From Prostheceraeus crozeri (Eukaryota; Platyhelminthes; Polycladida; Euryleptidae): DNA of 64,000 nt. The DNA lies in the NCBI GenBank assembly GCA_907163375.1, contig CAJQUW010007491.1:82257-146256 (forward strand). Reading direction: 5' to 3'. Positions 11,185 to 22,944 of this stretch are shown here, piece after piece. The notes beneath the pieces are model-generated. The model was given only the letters and a program-made list of their open reading frames with translations, did no database searches and was not told the DNA's origin. Every line of letters starts with the position of its first letter. The first letter of the stretch is position 1. Position numbers and translations under genes: made by a program.

Positions 11185-11211
11185 GGACTTTGTCCTAGAG
11201 CCATCGGCTTG
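11185..11211 (-). repeat. In-frame double hairpin b in PolB
   Basis: 27-bp core flanked on both sides by AAC (GTT in the coding sense). Coding-sense stems are AGCC/GGCT (loop GAT) and GGAC/GTCC (loop AAA), with spacer CTA. It adds ten codons relative to the older copy, which has a single GTT at 2746-2748. The copy 2 equivalent is at 31135-31161. Confidence 0.88.
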
Positions 11212-11930
11212 AACACCAGTATGTTTTAATCCTGCTAGCCATGTTAAACCTGGTGTAGAATAACAATAACATGGATCTATTCCGTAATATTCTAAACACA
11301 TATCACGAAAGTTTTCAAAAAGATCAGCTAGTATTAATACATCTATCTGTAGATATTTCATTGTATAATCATACATTGTTTTACAATTTAACTCTCTCCA
11401 ATTTTTTCAGCTTCTGCATAGTCTTCGTCAGATAATTTTGATTGTTTTAATGTTGATTTAAATTTATTTATTGGAGGAAGTTGTTCTTCTTCCATAATTT
11501 TATTCACAGAATTAAAATCAGTCTTCGACTGTGAACCACAGGTTTTATCTCCAGTTATATACTCATACGGAAATATTCCTTTTAAAGGTTTTAAATTATA
11601 TTTATTTAATATTTTACATTGTTCAGATTTCAAAGTTTTTCCCATAACATCTAATGAATAAGGAGTAAAAAATCTAAATGCATCTAAAATTCTAATGCAA
11701 CCTAATTGCATTGAAAAATATTCTTCTTCTGTTTTACATAGTACATTTATTTGTTGTTGTTGTAATTTTTCAGATGAAAATAAATCTTTCATTACTAGAT
11801 GGAAATCATATTTAGAACCATTGTAGAAATATAGAGGAACAAAGTTATATTTAAATTTATTAGCATTAAGATTACAAGAATTATGTGCTGCACCTCTATA
11901 TAATCCATTTAGATGATCATGATCTTTTAC

Positions 11931-11963
11931 CTTGACGGCAGAGCCGTCGCTTCGCTTGTCAAG
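11931..11963 (-). repeat. Branched hairpin in the PolB zinc/HNH block
   Basis: Outer stem CTTGAC/GTCAAG encloses a strong inner stem GACGGC/GCCGTC (loop AGA, 11934-11948) and a small GC/GC stem with loop TTC. It lies just before the DHDHLNG block and corresponds to extra residues (DKRSDGSAV) that the older copy lacks. Confidence 0.75.
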
Positions 11964-12314
11964 ATATCTACCTTTGCCATTTTTATAATTTTTTGTAAAT
12001 TCTCTTCCACAGTAATAACATTTTGTTTCATTAATAAAATTTAATTTTTCTTTTACTGTTAATGGCATCATTGGAATATTTGTTTCAAGCAATTGTGAAA
12101 AACGTCCTTGTAATTCTTCTACTTTCTTTGTAAACATTTCTGAACTATCTTCACCATAGTATTGTAAATATTCTGATTTAAATAATTCAGGATAATTTGA
12201 ATGAATGTACATTCCCCAACATAATGGTTTTTGTTCAAATAAATATTTTTCTTTACTTTGTTCAGCTGAACTTTTTCCAGGTGCACTTTTTTCAGAATTA
12301 TAATTTTCAGAATC

Positions 12315-12342
12315 GGGTGAAGCCCTGGAACTTTCCCGTTCG
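12315..12342 (-). repeat. Double hairpin e in PolB
   Basis: Degenerate member preceded by AATC. The first stem is GGGT/GCCC with loop GAA and the second is imperfect. The 27-bp form is in copy 2 at 32266-32292. Confidence 0.65.
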
Positions 12343-12820
12343 ATTTTGTGTCATATTAACATTATATGCTTCAAAATCACAATAAATAGTAAAGGGTACT
12401 TTATTTTTAAAATACCATTTATTATATTCTAAATAATCATCTTTAGGAAAAGTATTTTGAACTGCTTCATTTTGTTGGCAATTCTCCAAATGTCTATTCA
12501 TTTCTTCTAAAGTTCTAAAACTTGTCATACATTGAAGACAAGGAAAATTTTTATTATATGAAGTTTTTGTAAATATAGAAACATCTTTACACAATATAAA
12601 AAGTCCCTGATAATATAATATATTCGCTGTGCTGGTTGTTTTGACTGTTCTAGTTTTTCAAATTTATCTTGATATATTTCATGTGTTTCATTAATTTCTT
12701 TTGTAATATTAAATGTATTTTGATGATAATTTTGATTTAATATTTGTAGCTGATAAATATATTCTTTATCATATTGTTCTTTATATTGTTCTGAACATTT
12801 TTTTAAACATTCATTTAATC

Positions 12821-12846
12821 GGAGCGAAGCTCCTCTGGCTTTAGCC
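12821..12846. repeat. Double hairpin f with flanking AATC/GATT
   Basis: Stem GGAGC/GCTCC with loop GAA, spacer TCT, then stem GGC/GCC with loop TTTA. AATC before and GATT after form a further outer stem, giving a three-way-junction-like fold. The copy 2 equivalent is near 32772. Confidence 0.75.
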
Positions 12847-13877
12847 GATTCTTTATTTTCTTCATTATTTAATTCTTTATTATTTTCTTCATTTAATTTT
12901 TGAATTGTTTCTATCTCATTTTGATATTTATGGTTGATATTCTTGTAGCAACATTTTTATTTGTTGTTGATAACTATTTTACATTTTTGTAAACTTTTAT
13001 TTAAATTTTCTAATTTTTGTTGATATTCTGAAGATAAAGATGAATATTTGTAATTATAATCATCAGTACGTCCTTTATAATTATTATGATTAATCATTAT
13101 TGGTGATAGTGTTTTAACGAGTTCAAATTTTTCAGTACATATTATATTTCCTTGGTAAAAAATATTATGATGCATGTAATTTCCTCTATCATTATATACT
13201 ATTTCTGATTGACATAAATTTTTATTATTCAAATAAAATTTTTTTGAATCTGAGTAAAGTGGAATAATTTTACCAATAGAAACATAATTCACATTTAATT
13301 CAAAAACATTTACTTCAATTAAATTTTTATTCTTTTTATGAAACTTTATTAATCTATTATAATCATATGGAAATTCATCTAAGCCATCAGAAAGATCAAA
13401 TTCATTTATGTATTCTTCTTTATTATAATGACTTAGTCTTTCTTTATGATATTCTGCAGGATGTAAATGTGCTATAATACTCCACAGAAAACAATAATCA
13501 TCTTCATTTTTTATGTTGATTATTTGTGGTGAACTGAAAGGTAAAGAAACATAACTACCACCAGTATTATTTTTATATTTATCAATTACTATTTTCTTAG
13601 ATAGTATTTTAACAAATCTCCAACCAGATTCATGTAACTGGGCTTCAATTATACAATTTTCTAATTTAAGTATCATCGATTCAAATATGGGTTGTATATC
13701 ATTTACATTATGAATTTCTTGTGAATTTGTAAAATGTCCTTGTATTATTTCTTCAGGAATTCCATCAGGTCCATTTTTTACTTCTACATTCATATAACAT
13801 TTGAAAGATTTCTTAAATATATTATAAAAGTTGGTTAGAATATCAGAAAAAGTTTTATCGGTTTCATTATATTCAAC

Positions 13878-13904
13878 GGGCGAAGCCCTGGAACCTTCGG
13901 TTCG
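13878..13904 (-). repeat. In-frame double hairpin a in PolB N-terminus
   Basis: 27-bp core flanked on both sides by AAC (GTT in the coding sense). Coding-sense stems are AACC/GGTT (loop GAA) and GGGC/GCCC (loop TTC), with spacer CCA. It is translated as a TEGSRASP-type peptide. The older copy has a single GTT at 196-198 and no hairpins. Copy 2: 33836-33862. Confidence 0.9.
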
Positions 13905-14009
13905 AACCGATTCATTAAATAAATATTTTATATCTGTTACGGCTTCATCAAATTCATCTATTTCGTTAAATTCATCAGTATCGCTAAATAAATATCTTCC
14001 ATCTGGTAC

Positions 14010-14036
14010 GGACGAAGCCCTAGAACCTTCGGTTTG
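14010..14036 (-). repeat. In-frame double hairpin d in PolB N-terminus
   Basis: 27-bp core. Stems are AACC/GGTT (loop GAA) and GGGC/GTCC (loop TTC, one G-T pair), with spacer CTA. The older copy has a decayed counterpart near 89-111. Copy 2: 33968-33994. Confidence 0.8.
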
Positions 14037-14464
14037 TATGGTCTCATCTTCACTATTAAAAAATTTTTTATATTCCGAATGTGAATAATCATCAAACATT
14101 TTTTAACTTTTATATCAGTAGGCAATGTTTCTAGATAGTTTTTATAACTATTTAATTTTAATATATTTCCTTCATCAACTCGTTCTACATTTTGTAAATG
14201 CAATTTACTATTTAAATGAGATTGATAACTTCTTTTTGTTTGCAACTTTTTTTTACATAAGACACAATAAAACTTGGTATTTTCCATTTTTTTTATTTTT
14301 TTAGAGAAAATTTAAGAAAAAAATTTGTGTTTTAATTTTAGATATATACATTCTTATATCAAGGAATTGAGTGTTATTTTATATTATTATATATTTCACG
14401 TTCTTTAGTTATTTTTTTCTTTATCACATTAAGTTTTATCATATTAAGTTTTATCATATTAAGT

Positions 14465-15741
14465 TTCATCATATAATGTTTTATCAAAAGATAATTTAAA
14501 TTTTTTTTCACTAACTATTGATTCTTCATCATCATCATCAATTGATTCTTCATCATCATCATAAATTACACTTTTTGGGATAGGATGCCCTTCCATGATA
14601 GGATACCATTCTCTTATTGGAATATCTAATTCTAAATTACATCTTTTATTGATAATAATATAATAGAGAAAAATATTGGTCTTTGATCTCTTTTGGAAAA
14701 TTTAATAACACCACCATAATTTGAATCACTTTTAGTTTTTGTTAAAGATGATAAAATTTTAAATTGCTTAGATGTAAATCCTAATTTAAATTTTGTAGAC
14801 CCCACACATAGTTGTCTAACAGTATCTTCAACTATGCCATCATTATTATTTTCAATTGTAAGAAAATGAAATTTAGATAAATTTTTATAATTACTAATAT
14901 TTTTATAATCTTTTTTACCATTTACACCATTTTCAGATGTTTCTGAATCATCATCTATATTATCATAAGATTCTTTAAGATCGGGCAAAGCCCTAGAACC
15001 TTCGGTTCGTTTATTATGATTATGGTTATTGTTAATAGTATAAGGTGTAGTCCACATATAAATTTTCTCTTCTTGAGCTAAACCATTTATATAAGATTTT
15101 AATAAATTAATATTTAAGTTGGAATATAATCCTATATACGTATCATCATCATATCTTTGGGGCATTTCTAATGTTTTTTGTTTATAAATTGTGTCTCTAT
15201 AATAAACTTGACATAATAATTCTTCATTATGTTTTTTACTCTCTATGTGAATGTTATATTGATTTTGTTCATCAACAAATAATCTTATTTTTTCTTTGGA
15301 AAAAGATTTTAATTTTTTAACTAATTCTTTAATATTGATATAATTGATAATTTTAGTTTCTATCCAATCAGTATTACTAATTGGTAACACTGCTCTAATA
15401 AATCCATAAACATTATTATGGCCTATTATAACCATATTTTCTTTATTTAATTCAACATAAGCTACATCATTATATTTACTTACAATCTCCATAAATTTTA
15501 TAAATGGATCCCCCGGAAATAAACAATAATTAGTTTCTATAGAAGGTAAACCTTTAGTCTGTTCTCTAATATAGATATTTCGGCTTGTAATTGAAATAAA
15601 ATATTAACATCTATACATGGATTATTATTATTATTATTTTTATTATCAAAAACATTTATTTTCAAATCCCGTTGATCTCGTCGAATAAGAAGAACAGGAT
15701 GATGCGGGCGAATATAATTTTTTTAAATTTTGATTTTCCAT
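14465..15741 (-). pseudogene. Replication-side protein, possibly sliding-clamp-like, copy 1
   Basis: Gene directly upstream of PolB on the same strand. Better read in copy 2 (34417-35692), where it is described. The N-terminal part has an asparagine run and the C-terminus an Asp/Glu-rich tail. One in-frame double hairpin (14983-15009) encodes a TEGSRALP-type peptide. It carries a few breaks. Confidence 0.5.
14983..15009 (-). repeat. In-frame double hairpin c in the clamp-like gene
   Basis: 27-bp core preceded on plus by GATC. Coding-sense stems are AACC/GGTT (loop GAA) and GGGC/GCCC (loop TTT), with spacer CTA. It is the same design as in PolB but in a different gene. Copy 2: 34942-34968. 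Confidence 0.85.
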
Positions 15742-15849
15742 TTTTTTTATTTTTATTAAAAAAAATTTTATTTTTTTATTTTTATTAGAAAAAATTTTAT
15801 TTTTTTTTTTTTTATTAGAAAAAGTTTTACTTTTTTTATTGTTTTAAAA

Positions 15850-16776
15850 ATGATGTTACCAAATGTTGGTGGAGGTGCATATATCCCGAATAATCGTGAA
15901 TTAGAAATAGAGATAGAAAATTATATCATGAAAACTGGAGGAACGTTTTATCTGGACCATTGCATCTTTCTATTCTTCCGCAACAAAATACAGAGTTAAC
16001 AAGATAAAACAATATGTTGATACACAAATCAATCTGACTTAAAGGAAAATATATAAACGATGTTTGGGTTCTCCACTGATGAACGAATTAAAGTTGCTTA
16101 AACTAAATGACAAATCATTAAACGAAAAAATTATTTAAACTTGATAAAAAGGATAGAGAGCTTAGGAAGCAGATATAGCAAAACTTTTTAAAAAGATTTC
16201 TGATACAATCAAAAATTTTAATATTACTCTTCTTTAAATTTAAAATCTGCTGTAATTAAAAATAAAACATCAGATAAAAATGTTAAAAGAACAATTAGAA
16301 GATGAAATAGAAAAACTTCCTGAAAGAATTAAAAAAAATTTAAAGCAGTTACAAACTACATTCCAAAAAAGTGTTGATGAATTAAGTTCTAAAATTACTC
16401 AACAAAAGAAAAAGATGAATAGAATAATAACAATGATGTAAAACTCACTTAATGAAAAAAGTTTGATATAAATGAAAAATCTGAAAATCAATTTAGGAAA
16501 TGAATTGAAAGAATAAAATTTTACAAGGAAAAACTCTAAAGAAAAATAAAGGAAAAAGTTAGATTCTGTTATAAAGACAATTAGAATGTTTCTTACAAAT
16601 TAAGTTAAAATGCACTTAAATCGGCATTGAAGATTAAAAATCAGCAGAAAATGCAAGTTAATAGAAAAAGGAAATATAAAGTACATCACACGCTGCTTGG
16701 ACGCAATAGATAAAGTGCAACAGTCAATTATAAAGTTATCTCGAAGTTGTTGTCCATTCACAAACGTAAATCTTGA
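15850..16776 (+). pseudogene. Fibre-like coiled-coil protein, noisy copy 1
   Basis: Counterpart of 35800-36689. It starts at ATG in the TTTTAAAAATG context and ends just before the hairpin cluster. The copy is riddled with small length differences from its partner, which looks like uncorrected sequencing noise. Confidence 0.7.
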
Positions 16777-16779
16777 TCG

Positions 16780-16880
16780 GAGCGGATAGCTCATTCAGGG
16801 TTACTAACCAATCGGAGCGAAGCTCCTCGAGTGCTTTAGACCGATCGGACCAAAGGTCTCAGGTTTCTAACCAATCGTAA
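16780..16880. repeat. Hairpin cluster, noisy copy 1
   Basis: Counterpart of the three double hairpins at 36692-36780. The GGAGC...GCTCC and GGTT...AACC stems are recognisable but disturbed by the noise of this half. Confidence 0.6.
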
Positions 16881-16916
16881 AAACTTTTTCTCAAAAGTCA
16901 AATTTAATCCTAAAAA

Positions 16917-17515
16917 ATGCCTATAATTTTAATAAACACAATCTTAAAACATTAATGCTGAAATCAAAATCAAAAAAATTGCTCCATGAACCACCGTATG
17001 AATCTGTTTCTCATTATGATACTAGAGAAACAGTCCGGAACACAAACGTTCACTAGGCACCGCAGGTGCTGGGACGTCCAAAAAGAAGGGGCTGGCATCT
17101 TATTCTGGCTATTGGGAAGTATCGTTAAACTTAATTAAAAAATAATAAAGATTTGATTACCATCTGCCTGCAAAAGGAGCAGCTGCTATAGGTTAGTACA
17201 GCTAGTTGCAATATCAAATGCTGTCAAGTCTCAACAACGAATTAAAACAACTGAACGCTATTCGTAAACTTAGGAATGATTCTGAAGAACTAAAAAATTT
17301 AAAAAAAACTTGCCGATGAAACAAAAAACAAAATTGCTCAACATACTGTGGGGGGGTGAATCCTTGAGGAGCGGAGCTCCGTATGATAGTAAACATAATG
17401 TAAATAAAAATAATAAAAAAACAATTGAAGAATTAAGAGGTAATGGCCTAGTGAGCAGCAACCTTCGGTCTAACAAGCAAAGCTGGTAGCGGCGCTGGTC
17501 TAGCAAAATTCTAAA
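16917..17515 (+). pseudogene. Small hydrophobic protein, noisy copy 1
   Basis: Counterpart of 36825-37387, where it is described. Disturbed throughout. Confidence 0.5.
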
Positions 17516-17643
17516 ATATATTTTTTAGTAAAAATATTTTTTTGTAAAATTTTTTTTAGTAAAATTATTTTAAGTAAATTATTTTAGCAGATTTTTTCGT
17601 GTCAGTGAGAAAAACAAAAGTCAAATTATTTTTTATAAAACCT

Positions 17644-19090
17644 GTTCTTCGCTTATCGAAAATAAATTTAGATTAGACGATCCTCCGTTCGTCAGTTATA
17701 ATCAAAAAAGAATGGACTATATAAGAATTGCTATGAATCCCGGATCTTTCAGAGAGTAAAATACTGGAGGAGATTTTTAATTTTTGAAGTTGATAATCAG
17801 CAGAGTTATTTATATCTACCTGATTCAATTTTACACTGTGAATATTCTTTGTATAGTGATGCCAATTTTACAACACATTACAGGAAAACCGATAATATTG
17901 CACTAGAGGAATAATTTCTTTCCAAGATTATTTACCACAAATGCGATTTAGATGTTGCAATCTCAATAATATAGAAACAATAAGTGATTATCCAGCGTGT
18001 TAATTGACTACCAATGCTTAGGATTTGTAAACAATTGTTTTTAGTGCAAAATAATAAAAAGTATGAAATCGAAGGTTGGTTTCCTGATACTAATGATTGA
18101 GAGATAATTGTTGATGATTGTAAGACTCACGGGGGAAACAGATTGCCGCAGGAATTGCGAAAGATGTAGAAAATATTGCAAAACATTTTAAATAAAAACA
18201 AATGATGATGGAATATCCATATAAAGAAAGACGTGAATTTACAAAAAAAGTAAGACAGACAGTAAATTGGTCATTGTCTCCATTATTCGGATATTTTAGA
18301 TTATGATAAAATATCCAATATCAATTAAAATTTAAATTAATAATTCATCGTACAAGCCAAATAATGAATTAATCTTTTTTGGTAAGACTGGGAAAAAAGC
18401 ATATTTAAAAATTAGATAGATATTGAATGGTGGATTAAGCATAAATTTTTTTACTTCCTAGTTGTAGAGGTTGTAAACTGCTATTGCAAAATAGATTAAA
18501 TACTAACAAACCAATTCCAGTAAATTTTCTAAGCGTACTGCTCTAGTTCAGTACAAAAAAAAAAACTTTTTTCCGAACAAAGATTTTAAAACTGGCATTT
18601 TAACTAGAACTGCGAATATTATTTTTTTTCAAAAAAGGGAATTAAGTTTTTTTTTTTTATTACTAACATTTCAAAGAAATAATTCTCCAAGTTTTGATAA
18701 GAACAACAATCTTTTTTCATATTACATACAATTCGAAGTTTACAAGTTATCATTAATCAAACCCGATATCCAATTGATCCATTAAGATTCGATGATACCA
18801 ATAATCAATTTATGGAAGGATATGATTCTTATCGAAATCTTTGTGTAGAATTTGGAGTTGAACCACAATTAACTCCTGGAGATTGGAGACATTTATATCC
18901 AATTTTCTGTTTCGATTTAAGTGCACAATCTGAAGATATTATTAAAAATGGTTGTGATGTAACAATTAATATTGAAAAGAAAGATTCCACACTTTCATTG
19001 AGGGCTTATGGTTCATTGCTAGATGGATAGTGTAAAAACTATTCTATTGAAATTCTTAATGGAAGATGGTAAGGATAGGCTAAAGCCAGA
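17644..19090 (+). pseudogene. Major capsid protein, noisy copy 1
   Basis: Counterpart of 37517-38851. The C-terminal part (about 18812-19030: EGYDSYRNLC, GVEPQLTPGDWRHLYPIFCF) is readable and nearly identical to copy 2. The rest is disturbed. Confidence 0.7.
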
Positions 19091-19290
19091 GGAGCTTCGC
19101 TCTGATAAGTTAATTAAAATTTTTTTAACTAGAATAGATTAAAAATTTTAAACTTAAAATTTTTCATAACTAGAATAGAGATAAAAATTTTTTTGGGTAA
19201 CTTAAAATTTTTTAGTAACTTGAAAAATTTTTTCATAACTAGAATAGATTTTACAAATTTTTGATAACCTTAAAATTTTTTTTATTAAAA

Positions 19291-19793
19291 ATGTCGGCAA
19301 GCGAAAAGTTAATATTAATAATAAAAACTGTTGAATTAAAACTTAGTTAATATTGTTGACAAAAAAAGCCCCTAAAAATATTACTATTAATAAAAAAAAA
19401 GTTATTACATAAGTCACCAATGATAGAGAATATTCAATTACGAAGAAGAAAAGAATGGCGGGGATTCTCCCATTAATTCCAATAATAATAGGAGGCATAG
19501 CTGCAGCAGGAAAGTGTTGCAGGTGGGACTAGCTGGTATTGTCCAAGCAGTAAATAAAATAAATCAGAGAAGGCAGCATTAGAAGAACAAAAACGTCATA
19601 ACAGGGAGTTAGAGAAAGTTGTAGGGGAGAAGGAATTAGTAGATTAATTTTATTAGTAAATTAAAATTACGTTGATGAAGAAGAAAACGAGTTCTAAAAA
19701 AATATTCTCCACTATGTTGATGATTTAATTGAAATTAAAGCAAATAAAGATGGTTCGTGGAAATATATCTTAAGTCCTAGTATGATAAGGTAA
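19291..19793 (+). pseudogene. pX/pVI-like protein, noisy copy 1
   Basis: Counterpart of 39050-39535, in noisy sequence. Confidence 0.55.
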
Positions 19794-19877
19794 TAACTCA
19801 GAACGCTTTGGTTCTTTTCGGTTAAAACAATTTTTTTTTGTTTTATCTTTTAAATTTAATTTTTATCTTTTTAAAAT

Positions 19878-22292
19878 TGAATTCTAAAAATTCCGAAAAT
19901 TTAATTAAATTAGAAATTTCTAATTTAGATTTATTGAAGTTATCTATTAAACAAAAATAAAGACTCAAAATTGTAAAATATATTGAAGGTAACGACGACA
20001 ACAAAGTTTGGCTACTACCTCGGTGGGTGACATATAAAAAAACATTAGAAAAAACTTTCCTGGATTTATTTTGAGTAAATATTCGGAAAGAAAAACATCT
20101 TCCTGGTCATTTCATATACTGGGCCAGGAACTCGATTAGAGTATAGACTAGATGAGAATAATAATCCGAAACCAGGTGAAGAACCCGATAAATAGAGGTA
20201 GGATTGCGCAGCTTACCAGGCATGATTTAGCTTAATCGAAATCATGATCTAAGTTCTCGTTTGCAGCTGATAAGAAGATGATTCAAGAATTATGGAGCGT
20301 TACTTTCCTTTAAGCAATAACATTTGACACCCAAACAACGCCGAAAGATCGGATATTCAGAATCCTACATTTTAGAGAAAAAATTGACTCTGAATGTTTG
20401 TTAAGAAAAGCCGCGACTCACAAGCTAAAAAATATTATTCGGCCTAGGGTTTAATGAAACTAATAAACCCTGAGAGCAACGCTGAAACGGACTAATAACC
20501 CTGAAAGAGCAACGCTCAGAACTAATACAACTTCTGAGAGCAACGCTCGAAACCTACTCGAGCATCTGAAATTCATAAAGAGATACTAGAAAGCCTAAAC
20601 TATTTATTAAAAGTGAGAAAGATATTTAATAAAGAATGATATTTGGAGTGCTGATCTTATATCATATGCCCCGAATGAAAGGGGGACTACAAATACGCAT
20701 TGACCGTTGTATAGATCTTATATACACGATACGACTTGGGTAAAGCTCTTTAAAAAAAACATAGAGACAAAGTGGTCTATCAGTCTACTAGTAATATGAG
20801 TGTTTTGAAGCAAATCTTTAAAGAAAGTAATAGAAAGCCAAGGAAATTGTTTGTTGATAAAGGGTCGGAATTTTATAACCGTAAACGTTCAACCACTATT
20901 CTGAAACTGTTTATTCAACTGAAAAATACGCTGGAAAAGCAGTAGTGAATTAGAAAGATTCAAATCGGACGTTAAAAAACTAAATTATTCAAGAAATTTA
21001 CTAGAGCAAAGAAATCAGAAATGGTTTTGGAGAAGAATATTACAGGAAGTTGTAGGAAGAGTTTACAATAAAGTCAAAGTTCATTCTGGTATTGAAGAAG
21101 AAACCCCAAAGAGATGCTTCTGATCGAACCCTGATTTGATACGAAAGACAATATTCGAGAATATAATTTGAATGAGGAGTTTAGGAAGGGTTGTTGGTGG
21201 TTTCGGTGGTGGCACGTGGATGATTGATGTATAATATTGATTCCGGGTTTTTATACTGTGTGGGGTATGGATTGTTGATATTGTTGCCGTCTGGGTGTGT
21301 ATTTGTGGTATTGGTCGCTGTAGGGGAGGTTTTTTGTGTGTTGTGGTGGTCTGATGTTGTGTTCATTGGTAATGGGGGGGGTAGGTGATCGTGAATAGTT
21401 TGGTGTTGCATATTTCTTCCCTGGAAGGATTGTTGTTGTTTGGGGGGTGGCTTCGGTGTTAAGTGTGAGTGTGGGTTGTGTGGGCTTGAATTATTGGGCG
21501 TGGTAGCTGTGTTGGGTTGTAAGCGATGGTTGGTAGCATGTTTGGTTATGGGGGGGTGTGAGGTTATGGATGTTGAAATATATTGGACGAGGTGGGTTGA
21601 TATAAGGGGTGCGTTTTGTATTGCTGTGTGGTGTGTTGCGTGGGGGGGGGGGCTTATGCGTTGGGGTTTGTTTTGTTGAGTGGTTAGGGGGGGAGGGGGG
21701 GGTGGGTGGAGGGGGGTGATTGGGGTGGGTGGCGGGAGTTTTGGTGGAGATTTTGGGGGTGGGGGATGTATTGCGTAGGTGGTGTGTGGGTTGGGGTTAG
21801 GTGGGGGCGGGTTTGTGGTTGGGGTTTTTGGGGTTTGCGGGGAGGTGCGTTTGTTAGGTAGGGGAGATGACGTTAGAATGTGAGTGAGTGAAGTCGGGGT
21901 GGGGTTCAATAATGTAAGAGTCGGGTTGGGTTAACCGAGGTATGGGACTGGTGTTATAGAGCAAAATAATTAAGGGGGTGTGTGTTTCTGGATTTCAAAT
22001 GGGGTGTCTAGAAAGATTTAATTTTTGTGTTGAGTGGATATTAGAAGATAGACATCCGAATTTGCAGAATCTTAAGCCGAAATTTTTTAAAAATTGGAGA
22101 TAGAGTATAGAATATTTAATTAGTATGATGAAATTTGAAAAAGGCTTTGATTGGGGCTATTGGACTAAAGAAATATTTGAAATTTCTAAAATAAATCAAA
22201 GTTATCCGATTACTTATGAAATTAAAGATTTAGATAATGAGGATATCAGAGGCCGTTTTTATCAAAATGAATTACAACGAACTGATTTTTAA
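19878..22292 (+). pseudogene. Phospholipase-like domain and integrase, noisy copy 1
   Basis: Counterpart of 39615-40991. It is recognisable piecewise at the DNA level but much disturbed, and split by a GT-rich block (21181-22010) that has no counterpart in copy 2. Confidence 0.65.
21181..22010. other. GT-rich, nearly C-free block in copy 1
   Basis: About 830 bases dominated by G and T with long G runs, absent from the matching position of copy 2 (about 40755). Composition switches abruptly at both sides. It resembles in character the 56280-62700 tract. Low-quality read sequence is a likely source; a real insertion is possible. Confidence 0.7.
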
Positions 22293-22316
22293 TTATCATT
22301 ATTATTATTATTGGAA

Positions 22317-22820
22317 CTAACGTTTCGGGAATGAAATTCCCTTGTTAGGCGTAGCCATAGAACCTGGTTCGTTCAATTCTAACATTATATCTAGAAATGG
22401 TACTCCTTTTTGTAATTTGTACAAAACGTATAAACATAATTGTCCACAATAGGTAGTGCCTGGTGTTTGAATTTGAAACGTATTGTATGTTCCCGTTCCA
22501 AGTAATTCTGTTACTTCATTTGTAGGGGGCAAACCGTATGAATCAAAATAATAGTTCTGCTGATGATTTTTAACGCCTGCTGACCAATGTACGCCTTTTT
22601 GGTCTGAAGTGTGAAGATTGGTTACGAAATTTACAGTTATTGATGGAACTTTGTTCCGGGAACTGAAGGTTCCTGTTGGCTTATTTTTTAGGAATTGTAA
22701 TTCGTCTCTCATTAGAACATGAAAATTCTTTATTCCTAATTCATTTGCGATTTTCTTTAGGTCGAAATTTGTCGTAGTTTGCGTTCCATATAATTTTAAA
22801 AACTCATTTATGTTGTTCAT
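22317..22820 (-). CDS. Adenain-like cysteine protease, copy 1
   Basis: Capsid maturation protease of the Polinton/adenovirus type. Visible: GVHWSAGV with the catalytic-type His, FDSYGLP with the acidic residue, and TYCGQLCLYVLYK with the nucleophilic Cys, in the usual H-D-C order. At 167 residues the length is normal for the family. It starts MNNINEFLKLYG next to the right inverted repeat and points inward, convergent with the integrase. The C-terminal tail is encoded by a hairpin cluster (see 41026-41070). It looks whole here. Confidence 0.88.
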   Translation of the reverse strand: MNNINEFLKLYGTQTTTNFDLKKIANELGIKNFHVLMRDELQFLKNKPTGTFSSRNKVPSITVNFVTNLHTSDQKGVHWSAGVKNHQQNYYFDSYGLPPTNEVTELLGTGTYNTFQIQTPGTTYCGQLCLYVLYKLQKGVPFLDIMLELNEPGSMATPNKGISFPKR

Positions 22821-22944
22821 TTTATAATAAAAAAATTTCTTAAGGGACCCCTAGAAGTTAGAAGGGAGGGGGTAGTAGAACTACGTTCATATGATATTGA
22901 AGGATATATTCTTGCGGCTTCTTCCACTTTTGTTTCTTCCACTT

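Larger units (their letters stand above)
9714..14287 (-). pseudogene. Protein-primed family B DNA polymerase, copy 1
   Basis: Same gene as at 29666-34245, where the domains are described. In this copy it starts MENTKFYCVLCKKK at 14287 and ends near 9714. It contains several in-frame double hairpins (11185-11211, 12315-12342, 13878-13904, 14010-14036) and a branched one (11931-11963). It has roughly five interruptions. It is convergent with the ATPase and divergent from nothing upstream; the next gene, also on minus, ends about 180 bases before its start. Confidence 0.92.

Noticed and set aside
13895-13910. GGTTCGAACC, resembling a tRNA T-loop
   Set aside because: It is part of an in-frame double hairpin; no acceptor, D or anticodon arms are present around it.
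13831-14088. 85-codon plus-strand frame opposite PolB (also at 33789)
   Set aside because: Antisense shadow of the PolB N-terminus and its hairpins.
21181-21909. 242-codon Pro/Thr-rich open frame on minus and a 79-codon one on plus
   Set aside because: Same composition effect in a GT-rich block absent from the clean copy.
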